DNA of 64,000 nucleotides from Gnetum montanum (taxonomy: Eukaryota > Streptophyta > Gnetopsida > Gnetales > Gnetaceae), in contig MNCI01006016.1 in assembly GCA_015680685.1 (NCBI GenBank), positions 214,405 to 278,404 of the forward strand. Reading direction: 5' to 3'. Positions within the stretch are counted from its first letter, which is position 1; each line of letters opens with the position of its first letter. The notes below the pieces were generated by a model. That model ran no database searches. It was not told the origin of the DNA and saw only the letters and a list, made by a program, of their open reading frames with translations. Positions 10,981 to 22,240 of the stretch are shown here, in pieces. Made by a program: the position numbers and the translations under genes.

Positions 10981-12319
10981 GAATGGAGACAAGAACAATG
11001 TGAACCCTTGGACATGGCCTTAGATAGATATTATTCTCTACTGAATAGATGCCTAGGCCATGGTTTCTCTAAGGAAAAGCAACTTTTCCACATCATAGAT
11101 GGGCTTCATAATAAAACAAGGGAGACCCTTGGGATGTATGCTCCAGGTCAATTATACAAGCTACGAATCCATCAAATCCAAGATCTAATTGAGCATGTGG
11201 CAAAAGAATAAGGAGAGCTATGAAAATGGCATAATGTTGAGAAATATCACTAGGACCCAACTCTTCAAAAGAAAAAGGTCCACATTTATGGTAAGGAAAA
11301 AGAGGCAAGTCTTAATAAGGTGATTCCACACTTTGTCAATGCAAAAGTCTATCGATGAACTTGAAGCAAAGTTTAATAGGATGTCGAAGTGGATAAATGG
11401 GAAAGTTACAACTTTCTTAGAAGCTGTAAAGGAGAAAGTAATGAAAAATAAATCAAGTAATCACAATAAATCAAGGAAGAACCAAGAAACAACTAGAAAC
11501 ACTTATCAGTAAACAAGGAAAATGGCTGAAGAAAGTGAGGTTATAGACTCAACCACAAACGAAGATGATAGATGTGACATATGCATATATGGTCATTTGA
11601 AGGACCATTACTTAGGCATGTTGCATCTACATGAGTATTGGGCTTTTGCATTAAATCCCAAGTTCATACAGAAGCACATGTCTAGGAAATTCCCTTTTCC
11701 ACATGATAGTTATAAATAGTTCCACAACCAATCATACTTTTCTAGGGGGACTTCTTACCAGCCTCAACACCATCATCAACTACAATGGCAAAACCCACAG
11801 TTGTGAGGGAGGCCATCACCAAACTAGCCCTACCCTTACTACTAGCCGAAACCATATGGATATTATGTTCAACAACCTATTTCTCCAACTAATTCTATGT
11901 CCTCTACTTCAAATTACTACTATCACTCCACTAAGTACCATCAACAGGATCACCACCTTGCACATCTTACCCTCCATCCTATCCTCGATATTCTCACACT
12001 CCACCCCATCACATGCCACCACAACATCAACAAAAGAATACCATTTTTGCTATGCATAGGCCACCATCCATTGTTGCTCCAAGCCCCAACAAAAGTAATG
12101 AATCTAACAATGTGGGGAGACAAATGAATCCATGCATACCTAATAGGGATCAAGGGTGCAATCATGGGTCAGACATTCATAATGTTGACACAACTCATAC
12201 TCTAACCCACTATACATTTAACAACCAAATGTGTGAACAACAAATTATCTATGCAGCTACCACTAAACCAAGAGACACCCAATGGCTCAAAAATGAAAGG
12301 GTAACACTATTTTACACAT

Positions 12320-12395
12320 GCATGGAGCCTACCTATCTACTTATTAATTCTTGTCATAGTCAAACACTTAGTCGTGGGGAAAACATCCCATTCTA
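12320..12395 (+). other. gag to post-integrase deletion junction of element B
   Basis: The phrase 'catggagcctacc' (12320-12332) matches the position in C and D just upstream of the protease-RT part (ATGGAACC at about 30337 in C and 43853 in D). About 35 bases later 'cttagtcgtgggg' (12367-12379) matches the sequence just after integrase in D (acttagtcatggggg, about 48308). All pol is missing between them. Element F has the same colinear join at 60800-60855. Confidence 0.75.
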
Positions 12396-13679
12396 ACATT
12401 CAGAATTAATAGGTGTTTTTCATCTTTTTATTTTACAATTTTTTATCATTTTCTTATTTCTTATACAAATGTTTCCTATCCTTTTCAACCTTTTCCATAT
12501 TTTGTTTTCATTTTCTCTATCAATAATCTCCCTTGTGAATAAAATGATCATGTAGCCCATTGAGGTGAAGTTTTCTCTATGTTTTTGAGTCATAAGAGAT
12601 AGATTATTTGGATAGTGAGGCCACACATCCATCCATCCATTCTATTAATAAGAGGTTCTTACCTTGGTCATAATGATATTCTTTCCATCATCAAACTAAC
12701 AATAAATTCATAATCATTATGTTTGGGTAGAAAAGTGAAGAACCAAGGGGGAATGTGAAGGGTTTGACATCAAGGGGATTTGTGGATTTTCTTTTACCAC
12801 TTCTGTATGTTCTATCATGTTGCTAAGGTTGTAATTATATCTTGTAGATCTAATAAAAAATGGAAGTAAGAGTAAAATAAAAGGGCACTGAGTAAATTTC
12901 TAAGGGTCCCACTAGAACGATATGTTACCCATGCTTGAAGGTTAGCAGTTTCTTAGAATCCATCAAAAAAAACCACAAAACATGCCATGACTAAACTCCT
13001 CCCTTGGAAAAAATGCCAAGTGATGCTACTCCTTGCAATGATAGTTGTCAATCAAAGAAATGAAATAATGCGATGTTACTAGAACATGTTATGGACTTGG
13101 TTTGAATCTTAGGCAGAAGGGCTAATGATTATTTAACCATTAATAACACACACATATTCATTATGCCTATTGTAAGGCACCTCACATCCCAATTCCTGCA
13201 ATCCCTTCTAAAATCCATCTCATCTCGCTATCTGTATGATCCTAACTTGTGGTTTTCTCAATTTGGTGGTTTTAACATGTGTGTTTTGTTTCACAGGTAT
13301 GTGTTGCATACAAACCCTTTGGTACCTACAGACATTTTTAGGTGTAGTCATAAAAGGGCAGTAAGGGTTGACACCTAATTTGGGGAGGACCCACTTGTAT
13401 AATTGTTGTGACTTGTGCTTTTTAATACAACCAAATCATCTTAAACCTTCCAATTTCATAAATGATAAATTCAATGCTTTCCTTTATCATATAACTAATC
13501 TACTCCACACCATAAATTTAATGATCCTTTTCTTGCATCTTCCAAAGCTTTTTAATGCATGCAATTCCATCTTCTAACACTTCTAGTGCCTAAATATAAA
13601 TTCTCACTTATCCCAAAACTTTGGATTTGACCCGAAATCCTTCCATCTATCATAGAGCTTTATTTTCCATGTTGACTAC
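12396..13679 (+). other. Post-integrase noncoding region of element B
   Basis: T-rich, stop-rich sequence equivalent to 33340-34890 of C and 48250-49600 of D. No protein or RNA gene is recognised. It is cut by solo LTR 2 at 13680 and resumes at 14597. Confidence 0.6.
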
Positions 13680-14591
13680 TGATGAGTGGCAAGGTACCCC
13701 TACACTCAACCATACGAATACGAGCGTAGCATGGGCAATCCGGTCGAACTCCGCAGACTAAGTGCCTACACACCTCATGGAACACTTAGGGTTAATCATT
13801 CATTATCTTCCTTGACTTACTTGTAGTTGTCACAGTGTATGGTTAAGTAAGTCTGCGGTATGTGATTTTTATGTTTTTTTATGTTTTTATCTCCTATGCT
13901 AACAAGGTGAAGGGTGAAGAGACTAATTGACTAACTTTAACTAACTTACTAACTAAGCCTGAATTAACCTAGCATCAGCATCCATTCCCACTTACCATTC
14001 ACACCTTGAACCAATGCAACCTTGGTTACTAAACGCTAGTCATTGCTGGGATCACCAAGCGTAATGCACGTGCTCGAAGTGGTCGTACTGAGGCATTTAA
14101 CTAGGAGAGAAGGGTTGATAAAGACTTAATAACTAATAAAGCATTTAAATGACAACTAATAAATAACAATAAATAAAATCCTAATTAGCCTATTCCATGC
14201 ACTACAAGGTTTATCCAAGAAGTTTGTCTTTATTACCGTACACAAACTTGTGTTCAGGTACAATGTCTGCTTGAATAAAGATCCATTTGCTTTGGAGTTC
14301 CTACTGCGGACACATGGAAATTAATCTATCTCTGCAAAGGTAAAACTGCCAGAGTTTCCCTATGATCTAGGCCTAGAATAAGAAACAAGGGAGAGCCGCC
14401 TCTTATTTATAGACTTGGCGGCACACTGCAATATTGCATACGTGATATCATGGGGGACGACGTGATATCGCGAGGGATGCGATTTCGCAGTGGCCGCGAT
14501 ATCACATACGTGATATCGTGGGGGACGATGTGATATCATGAGGGATGCGATGTCGTGGTGGCCACGATATCACGTATATCGCGTCCCATCA
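13680..14591 (-). mobile_element. Solo LTR 2, reverse orientation, nested in element B
   Basis: 912 bp with TGATGAG at the left edge and CATCA at the right, flanked by a perfect duplication ACTAC (13675-13679 and 14592-14596). It has the same conserved LTR end (GGTACCCCTACACTCAACC in this orientation). A TATA-like stretch is at 14402-14412 and AATAAAG at about 14274. Its U3 has an unusual density of GATATC palindromes arranged as a 68-bp tandem pair. Confidence 0.92.
14437..14572 (-). repeat. 68-bp tandem repeat of GATATC-rich enhancer-like sequence in solo LTR 2 U3
   Basis: Units 14437-14504 and 14505-14572 both begin 'catacgtgatatc' and each contain three GATATC-like palindromes. Differences between units are largely CG versus CA/TG exchanges, as expected from methyl-cytosine decay. 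Confidence 0.85.
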
Positions 14592-14628
14592 ACTACCCTC
14601 ATAGTATGTATATTCAAGCACACTAATA

Positions 14629-14711
14629 TCAACTATCCAATATCAAGTCAAACTTGACGTTGGGTACCCAATATTGGCTACACAATATCAGGTTCATAAA
14701 AACTATATATA
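14629..14711 (+). promoter_or_regulatory. Internal, LTR-like promoter of element B upstream of the aORF
   Basis: It contains 'aactatccaatatcaag', 'acccaatattgg' and 'caatatcagg', then TATATATA at 14704-14711. The LTR of B has 'aagtatccaatatcagg' before its own TATAAA. The shared motifs and the order motif-then-TATA suggest a second promoter derived from, or evolving with, the U3. No transcript data are available, so the role is inferred. Confidence 0.5.
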
Positions 14712-15266
14712 GGATCCCCATGGTGCTCCAAAATCCATTCTCATCATTTGAAGCTAGGGGAGTTTTGAATTTTTCTCTTGCAACTAAGAGCTCTACGCAA
14801 TCAACTTTCACTTACAATATTTTGCTCCATACCACTTTGATTTTTTTGGTTTTTGAACATATGTGAACCTGGAGTGTTCAATTTAGTTGGGGTAGGGTGC
14901 TTGTATGGAAAATTTGCATCGATTTTTCAAAATTTACTATTGCCGGAAAGGTATTATAAGGCTAAGAATGTTAAAAAATTTAAGTGTTTTAATGAAAAAT
15001 CAATCATATAAATGTCAAAAACCCTAATTCTCTCACTCAAGGAACCATAATCGTCATGATAAGCCATACATAAGAAAAAAGAGGCTAATTGTAAAGGATC
15101 ATAAAAGAAGATTAACACTTTTTGGGCATTTTTTTTTGAAAATTTTTCTAACTCTACAATCATATGAGCTAAAGAACTTAATGAAACCAAGGTCATGAGT
15201 AAGGTATAAACCTATTAATGATCAGTAATAATACCTTAGTAACATTAAACCTTTAATGGATTGTAG
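14712..15266 (+). other. Leader/intron-like segment between internal TATA and aORF of element B
   Basis: No ORF of note. A possible splice donor AAAG-GTATT is at about 14946-14954 and a possible acceptor GATTGTAG at 15259-15266, immediately before ATG. This would leave a short non-coding first exon followed by an intron of about 320 bases. Confidence 0.4.
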
Positions 15267-17830
15267 ATGGCTCTAAAAAGAGAAGGACAAGAAAGACCTT
15301 TGCAAGGAGAAAGCAAACACTTGAGAGGTGGTTGAGGCTAATCAAGAGAACAAGGCCCACCAACTAAACATGAGAAATAGGAGGCCCAATCAGTTAGCAT
15401 TCATCAAGAGGCTCTTGCTACAGGGCAATTGATCCAAGGAGAGGCAGCAAAACCACAAGCTACGGTGCAAGGACAATGCCTCACATTGTCCTAAGAATGT
15501 CTTGAAGTCATCCAAGAGAAATCCATGTTGACCATGGTCATTGTGGAAATGAACTTTGATCCATTTATGGCATTTTCTCTTGAGACAATTCAAACTCAAC
15601 TCCAGGAATCACCATTATGGCACATCCTTTCAAAAAGTAGAGAATTGTACCTTGATGAGATGTACCAATTTTGGCACAACAAGGAAGAAGGAACCATAGT
15701 TAACATTAACAAAGTCACTATTTCGTTTTTAGTCAAAGCAATCATAGAGGCTCTAAATCTGCCAAATGCGGGGGCCAAATTGATGCATCTATCCATAAGG
15801 CCTGATCTAGAAATAAGAAAGTTGTGGCTGAAGTGAGCATACAACAAAGACAATAAGACATATAATGAGTTAACTCTAGAAGAAAGGACCTATTTTAAGA
15901 TAGGCGCATGCCACCTCTTTCCTACTAAATTGCTCAATAGAATCTCAACCTACGCAGCTAGGAGAATGCAATATTAATGGTAAATACAATGTTAATCTTC
16001 CCAAAATGTACTTCATGGAGATCCAAAGGTGGTTCGAAGAAAAAAAGGTAGGGAAGCCAACACTGTCATTCCCTTGCCTAATTAGGAAGTTGTGCAAGCA
16101 CACTAGAATCCTAGGTTACACTAATGACACTCCTAGGAGGGCTCAAAATGCTTCTTTTGCTGAGTTGCTTAAACCTACAGCACCAAGGAAAGACCTTGAT
16201 GAAGAACAAGAAATAGAAAGAATCTAGAATCGAAAAAAGAAACAAAGCAAGAGCCCTAGCAATGATGTAAGCCACAAGTTCCACCTCTACCACCACAAAA
16301 TTACTAGCCTACAATGAGTCATTTGCAAAGAATTGGTAAAGCTCTCAGTTGGGAAAGTAGGGATGAATCAAACCTCTTCCAAGTTATTAATGATGTCGTA
16401 CAACCCACCGTTTCTACTGATCCATTAAGAGGACAATTTTTTTTACAATCTGGAGGAGAAGCCCAATGGTCTCAACAAATCTCTAGTAACCCTACATCTT
16501 TTTAGGTGATCCTTGAAATAGGAGAAGGTGCCACAGTCATGGTCATGCAACATCATGATGCAGCATGCGCAACAAAGGTAATAAGAGATCACATCAAAGA
16601 ATATTTTAATGTGCCTGTTGTGCTCCCAGTGAACTTAACTAGGACTAGAGATGCCCAAATGCTAATTGGGACTTCAATGACTTCTATGATCCATGAGAAT
16701 GTACTTAATCAATTGCTATAGACTAGACAAGTAATGACAACTGACATCCCTAGTGATGTCACTATAGTGCAATTAAACCTTATTGCTACAAAAGGGAAGT
16801 TGGTCATGGCAGAGACCAATGTAGAGCATGCATAAATAGAAGTACATTGACTACAACAAGATCTAGTCACCCTGAGAGCTAAAAGATGGAACCTTGCCCA
16901 ATTTATTGCACCTAACCAACTAGACTAATTTTGAATGAAGCAGCTGAACTAATTGATTAAATAGAATAAATTTGGTAAGCAAGAGAAGAAGAAGGCAATA
17001 TGGAATGCCTTAGTTGCTGAAGCTTAAGCATATGCCCATAAGAAGGCATTGATCATTGCACAAGAATAGAATAAGCATATTACTACTGACAATGTCAGGT
17101 TGATCACTATTGAGAAAAAAAAGAACATTTTGGAAGAAAGTTTCCACCAGTTGAGAGAACAATTGATGAGGGTCAACCAAGACATTAATAGAGTGGCTAG
17201 AGAAAATCAAACTCTCTCAATGGAGGAGATCCACACAATTCGTCAAAAATTTATAATCGAGATAAGCACGTGGCAAAATAAGGCCAAGAAACATGAGAAG
17301 CTAAAGAAGCATTTCCAGGACTAGGTTGGCATGTATAAGCAAATTAACAAAAAATACATCTAGATGGAAAAAGCCTACATCAAATCCATGTTAGCGCAAA
17401 ATCCTAACTAGTAGCCCATCCTAGATAGTTATGCCCTACTCCACTAAGTGGAAGTAAAGAATAAAGACTTGCAAATTGAAAACTTAAAGGAATACATGGC
17501 ATTGGCTAACCTTCGATATGCCAACCTTACCATGTTAACAATAGGTCAACTTAGAAATGAACTAAAACAGCAAGTAGTAGCTACCTATGCATTATATAAA
17601 AAAGAGTTTGTTGTTATGAAAGATGCTCTATAGAAGCTCCACATGGTAAATTCAGAATTGCAAATAATAAAGGCTCGCTACCATGGGTAGAGAGATGTAG
17701 CCTCAAACCTAGCTAAGAGATTAATTAATAACCATGAATTGAATGAAAAGGCTAGGGCCTTCAAGGAGGAACAATGGTAAACAAAATGTTCCTATAACTA
17801 CCATGCTCATGGGATGTACTAGTTCTAGCA
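15267..17830 (+). pseudogene. Element B accessory ORF (aORF), PMD-like plus coiled coil, decayed
   Basis: The start ATGGCTCTAAAA (15267) directly follows GATTGTAG. Recognisable parts: an N-terminal domain at 15525-15836 with ELYLDEMYQFW and then FLVKAIIEALNLPNAG, reminiscent of plant-transposon/PMD-type domains; a middle part at 16506-16721 with MILEIGEGATV; and coiled-coil segments at 17100-17324 (NQTLSMEEIHTIRQK, then IEISTWQNKAKKHEKLKKH) and 17448-17633 (LQIENLKEYMALANLRYANL). The same blocks occur in order in elements C and F. Many stops and at least several frameshifts interrupt it. The function is unknown. It could be a nucleic-acid or Gag-interacting accessory protein; that is a guess. 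Confidence 0.75.
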
Positions 17831-18230
17831 CACATCGGCTTAGCAGCCTAGATGGTACATGATCCAAGGATGGAAAACAAAAAGTTGTAGGCACTTCTGA
17901 ACCACTACAAATTTTAGAAGCCTATCAATAAAGGGAAGCAACCAATGGACGAGCCATGGCCTCTGGAAACTACATGAGCTTTCCCAATTTTGTGTCTTGT
18001 AATGTTGTGTCCATTTTTTTTGTAAAACACCACTATGGCATGAATGAGTCAATTTGCGTATTTATTTAAGTTATTCAATAATCCCATGCCTTCCAATTTT
18101 TTTTGTACAGAACTTGTTCCTCATTTCGTTTAACTTGAGGATGAGATTTCATTCAGTTGTGGGGGTATGATGAGTCATGTTTTACAAGGCCATAATATTA
18201 GATATTTGATATTGGGGCCGCAATGTCAAG

Positions 18231-19486
18231 TGTAATGACCAAAAACATCAATGGTTGGAATCATCGAGGGGCCAACAAATGCACAACCTTAACCCCGCCT
18301 TCGCACAAGGGCCTTGCTGGAAAATAGAGGCAGAGTACCCTTGGATAGTCTTGTAGATCAAATAGGAACTTTGTCAGTTGCAACTAGGGTAGTGGGTGCA
18401 ACCGAGGGGTGGCATGGTTAGCTAAAATGCAAATGCAAACAACACAAAAATGGTGCTAAGTGTCAAAGCAATGTTTCATGGTGCTAAGTGTAGAGTGTAG
18501 CCATGAAATGGGGGCAAGCGTAGCCAAGGGTTTCGACCAAAATGAGGGTGTCAACCCATGGAGACTACCACTCAAGCGTAGTATAACTTGATGACGTGTG
18601 AAATTGTGCGAAAAGACACAAGAAAAATGCAAGAAAATGCTAGAAACAAGAGAGAGAAATGGAACACAGCTCCAAATGAGAACATAGTTAACTCCAAAAG
18701 GATCTTAGAAGGTATACAGTGTACAACAGGAATAGTGGAAGCACAGTCATAGTCTCAGTGGTGTTGGGCCATGAAGTCTGGTTGTGATGAACCATGCTTG
18801 TTGGGTTGGTTACTACAGTGTACCATGTGGTGTTCTACAAGGCTACAACAGGGCTATAATGGACCATGATGTGCAACTATGCCTCTCTGCCAATGCATTT
18901 GGGTCTTGTTTGCCCAAAATGCTTAGTGCCGAATGCCAAAAGCCAAGTGCTAAAAATGTTCATGTCAAAGGAATACCAATCGCTTTGGAATGCCAACTAC
19001 TTGAAAATGCCAACCACCTAGGAATGCCAACTACCTAGGAATGCCAACTATCTAGGAATGTCAACCATCTGGGAATGTCAACTGCCTAGGAATGTTAGTC
19101 ATTTGGGAATGCCAACCGCCTAGGAATGCCAATTGCCTGGGAATGTTAACCGTTAAAACGTTGGGAGTCCAGGGGTATTTATAGGGCTAGGGTTAGTGCA
19201 AAACATGGATCGAATGCCACGTGGAAGTGTGGTAGGTGGGACTATGAGAAAAATTCAAAAAAATTTCTAAGTTTGGAGGTGACCAGAAAAGTTTGAAAAT
19301 TTTCTAACTCTGGTTGCTATGCTCACCCTGTGTTATGTGCAGGATGCGTAACTTAGCAATTAGAAAAAAAATTTGCAAAACTGGTAGTTGGAGCTAAATA
19401 CACTCAACAGGGCAAAGTGCCATTGTTTTGATACTTAGCCAAATTTGCAATCAAGACACCAAGGTCCAAAATTTTGTGGTGTTTCA
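18231..19486 (+). mobile_element. Solo LTR 3 (TGTAATG family) inside the 3' LTR of element B
   Basis: 1256 bp from TGTAATGACC to GTGTTTCA, flanked by a perfect duplication TCAAG (18226-18230 and 19487-19491). Removing it restores the B LTR exactly. It is a different family from the TGATGAG LTRs and matches solo LTR 5 at 44965-46397: both have TGTAAYGA starts, an 'agtcttgt-gatca' block and GGTGTTTCA ends. It carries a 17-bp minisatellite. Confidence 0.9.
18953..19156 (+). repeat. 17-bp minisatellite, about 12 units
   Basis: Units start at 18953, 18970, 18987, 19004, 19021, 19038, 19055, 19072 and so on to 19140, with consensus GGAATGCCAACTACCTA. The period is strictly 17 with point changes only. 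It lies inside solo LTR 3; solo LTR 5 of the same family lacks it. Confidence 0.9.
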
Positions 19487-20397
19487 TCAAGTATCCAATA
19501 TCAAGGCATAACCTCCAATGTTAGGCATCTGATATTGCCCCTTCTATGTAAGCCTATAAATACCACACTTGGATGCATAGTTGGGAGATGGTAAATAGAT
19601 TTTAGATAGCTTCATAGATTCTAGAGTAGTCAGAATTTTGTTCTCCAGTGCATGCCCACAGGGTGATGTTGAGTGATTGTACAACATCCTTATTCAAGTG
19701 TCACATACTTGGATGCATTACATGACTAGCAATAAAGATCGAGATTACTTTCATCATTGCACCATTCACTTAGATTTACTATTGCTTTCAACTGCTTAAA
19801 TGTTTACTATTTCCTTAATTAATGTTTTCATTTATTGCTCTTCATTATTCCTGTCATTAAGTAGAATGAATACGACAAATCGCGAGTGCTTAAGTATAAT
19901 TACTTGGTAGTCCAGCAGTGTATCATTTGGTACGCCCAATGATGTATGCTTGATAATCTTAGCAATAGTTACGTGAAGTCCAAGGCATGTATGGACAATT
20001 AGGAATGGATACTCATCGCACATAGGCTAGTTTAGATTTTACTTTCCATTGTTAATTAACTCAATTAATTTTATCTTTTTATTATCATTAGGAGTAACTT
20101 AGGGCCAGACAACATCAATCATCATATGCCTCACTTTGGATTAAACCATATGTGACAAAGCTATCACTAGTTCAAGTGGGAAGAAAACAAACTGTGATCA
20201 AGGCATAACAATTTAGATGCACAACTAATCCCATTCACAAAATTTGACTAGATTATGCATGAACGCTTGTGATTTGTATGGTTGGACGTAGAGATATCTT
20301 GTTGCTCATCAAAAAGTATTATGTTAACTATATGTCTTAGATGTACTTATAGTCTTCTTTTAGGTTTTAAATATAAGATGGACAATATATATTATTG

Positions 20398-20502
20398 GAA
20401 GTGTGGTGCTAGCCTAGTGGTAAGACTCTTCATTTAAAAACTCGAAATTATGAGTTCAATTTTGGTGGACAATGCTGAGTTATAAAGTTTTAATTTAACT
20501 AT
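20398..20502 (+). repeat. SINE-like repeat, fourth copy
   Basis: 'tagcctagtgg' (about 20410) is a good Pol III A box; 'gagttcaattttggtgg' is a decayed B box; the tail 'gagttataaagttttaatt' matches the copy at 8131. It ends where the next LTR-like sequence starts. Confidence 0.55.
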
Positions 20503-21474
20503 TGTTGATGTGAAAATTTGGGCAATGAGGCAAACTAACGTACAACGTCACTAAAGTGCTTGAGGGCACCTTGCTTATGGGCACAGCTAGCCTAGGAATA
20601 GTCTAGGTGGGTGAGAAAATGTAATCGATAATTTTAAATAAAATCATTAAATTTGAAAATATTAAATTATTTTCAAATAGAAATATTGAAGATGAAATAA
20701 TTTAGAAGGATCATAATATTAAAAAAAAAATAACATGAAGCAAAGAAAAGAGAGAACTTAGCAAATTCATTAATGGTTGCAAATAACCATGGTGGTAGTA
20801 TATAGCAACTGCAACAAGTGGTATTGATAGCTTGCAAACAACATCACAATCCAGTAATGACTAATAGCAGCAACAAAAACAAGCATCCAACAACAACCAA
20901 TTGTAGGTAACAATACTAACACCAAGCAATGAGTTGCATGTAGCAACAACAACACTAATATTGAAAAGGAAAAGGGGTATAGGATGAGGAAATGATGGGA
21001 TGGAACACTAGAAGAGAACTGAGAAGGAAAGAAGTAAGATATGGAAAGCAAAAGAGAGAGAAGCTCCTCTCTTGATGATGATCCCTTCTTCATCCATGTG
21101 TCTAAGTTTATATAGCTCTTCCTTTGTTCTCCTAATTATTTCTCTCTTTGGAAGAGAAGCATGATTGCCATGTCTTAGGAAGTGAAGCATGGGTGCCATG
21201 TGTCTTTACCCATGGGAGTTGGAGATGTGCTTTATTTTAAACTGAATCTTCCAACTTATGTTGCAAATATGCCTTACAATTTAGCCTCCTTGTTTTCCTC
21301 TTTGTCAAGCAAAAATAAACTCAAAGTATTTTAAAATCATAAATTTTAAATAAGAGAAAAAGCTATTACTTATTATTTATTCATTAATTTTATTATTATT
21401 ATTTTATACCTATAACAACTCATTTACTTTTTTTATTATAATGTGGATAATTCCACACGCTTATTCCCCCAACA
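20503..21474 (-). mobile_element. Probable solo LTR of a copia-like element, reverse orientation
   Basis: On the minus strand it begins TGTTGGGGGAATAAG and ends CACATCAACA, giving TGTTG/CAACA terminal inverted repeats. A GCTATATAAAC box lies near 21110 and the transcribed-looking region downstream is CT-rich. The flanking pentamers (ACTAT at 20498-20502 and ATGAT at 21475-21479) agree only in part, so the insertion is either old or mis-bounded. An ORF of 107 codons inside (20770-21093, minus) is low-complexity and probably not a gene. Confidence 0.6.
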
Positions 21475-21862
21475 ATGATGTCACCGTAACTCTCAAAATA
21501 TAAATTCAAAAAATTCTGAATAAGAGGAAATTTCCAAAATACCCATTTTTCGTGCTACTGGCACCCCTATTTCTGACAAGATCATCCTGCTCAGATACAT
21601 CAGAAATCCCAAACCGTAAGTTCCAAACTGTAGGCCGCCTAAATTTATCCGAAATCCCGAATAATTAACTCCAAATCCGAAACCGTCAGCCCAATTGACA
21701 AAATACCAGATTTACCGGCATTCTAAACTCTTAATCCCAGGCGCCTAAACTTATCGAAAATCCATGACTATAACCCACCAAAAAAAAGTTGTCAATCGCT
21801 AGGACAAGCATTGAACTTGTCTGAATTCAAGAAAGAAACCAAAAAAAAAAATAGCAGCAAAC
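21475..21862. other. Intergenic spacer, no feature recognised
   Basis: Moderately GC-richer than its surroundings, with repeated short phrases such as 'aatcccaaaccgtaagttccaaactgtagg'. It ends in an A-tract at 21839-21851 just before the MADS fragment. No coding potential seen. Confidence 0.5.
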
Positions 21863-21865
21863 CAT

Positions 21866-22240
21866 GGCCTTGAGAACGAAGATAACAGAGCCGGAAACGC
21901 GGATCCGGACGAAAGCAAGCGCTTGCAGAAAGTAACGGATCTGAGCTCAAGTAGAATCCTACTGGTCAGCGAGGGTTTGGAAAGCCTGAAATTTCAGAAG
22001 GAGCAGTTGCAGAGATCCGTGAAACGCCTGATGGGAGAGGAGATTGAGGATACGAGACTGGATGAGCTCGCGCAGCTGGAATGACTTGTGGAGGCGGCCA
22101 TGCGCAGAATCAGGGCGAGTAAAGAGAGTAAGATGATCGGCAGCATTGAAGAGGCTAGGGTTTGTAAAGAAAGGGATCTTGCATATCAGAATCGCGAACT
22201 TCGCTTGCGTTCTCCCAAACTCTTGGATCCGTTCCAATGA
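21866..22240 (+). pseudogene. MADS-box (type II) K-domain fragment, intronless
   Basis: One frame (codon starts such as 21974) reads KFQKEQLQRSVKRLMGEE, then LDELAQLE, an in-frame TGA at 22082-22084, then LVEAAMRRIRASKESKM, IEEARVCKERDLAYQNREL. This is the K-box of MIKC MADS transcription factors (LQRS--HL-GE, EL--LE--LE-A---IR-RK, IE-L--KE--L---N--L). K-boxes normally span three or more exons; here they are continuous, so this is a processed (reverse-transcribed) or captured fragment. No MADS DNA-binding domain is visible upstream. Confidence 0.75.

Larger units (their letters stand above)
10489..12395 (+). pseudogene. Element B gag, decayed
   Basis: The capsid-type domain starts in the 10489-10827 frame: IPKFARGYDLDPQHHVQAF, then WQ/CQKLKLFPRTLI and WWVTLLELFNEKY. 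It continues at 11008 as RYYSLLNRCLGHGFS, then IIDGLHNKTRETL. This is the Retrotrans_gag pattern shared with C (28092-28850) and D (41680-42200). A weak zinc-knuckle counterpart, CDICIYGHLKDHYL, lies near 11570 where C has CGICQYEHPKGCC; the last cysteine is lost. A proline/glutamine-rich tail follows (11720-12060). Stops and frameshifts are numerous, so no full Gag can be made. A leader ATG context like C's is near 10017. Confidence 0.8.
9036..20311 (+). mobile_element. Element B: pol-less Ty3/gypsy LTR retrotransposon with gag and accessory ORF
   Basis: Bounded by LTRs with TGATGAG/TCATCA ends and a perfect target duplication AAAAG (9031-9035 and 20312-20316). Internal order: tRNA-Asp-type primer site, gag (10489 to about 12345), a direct junction to the post-integrase region (about 12333-12368), an internal promoter-like segment (14629-14711), the aORF (15267 to about 17830), a purine-rich tract (GTGGGGGTA, 18159-18167) and the 3' LTR. 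Protease, RT, RNase H and integrase are absent. Two later insertions sit inside: solo LTR 2 (13680-14591) and solo LTR 3 (18231-19486). Without them it would be about 9.1 kb. It must have been mobilised by another element's enzymes; C and D are plausible relatives of the helper. Confidence 0.9.
18168..20311 (+). repeat. 3' LTR of element B, interrupted by solo LTR 3
   Basis: The LTR matches 9036-9889 with a 1256-bp insertion plus its 5-bp duplication. It starts TGATGAGTCATG after the purine tract GTGGGGGTA and ends GCTCATCA. The TATAAAT box is at about 19556-19562. Divergence from the 5' LTR is visible throughout, so the element is not recent. Confidence 0.9.

Noticed and set aside
18953-19156. 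CRISPR array
   Set aside because: Head-to-tail 17-bp units with no spacers in a plant retroelement LTR: a minisatellite.
20770-21093. 107-codon minus-strand ORF
   Set aside because: Low-complexity Leu/Ser-rich sequence inside an LTR, with no conserved domain.
20498-21479. Clean target duplication for the copia-like LTR
   Set aside because: ACTAT and ATGAT match at only three of five positions.
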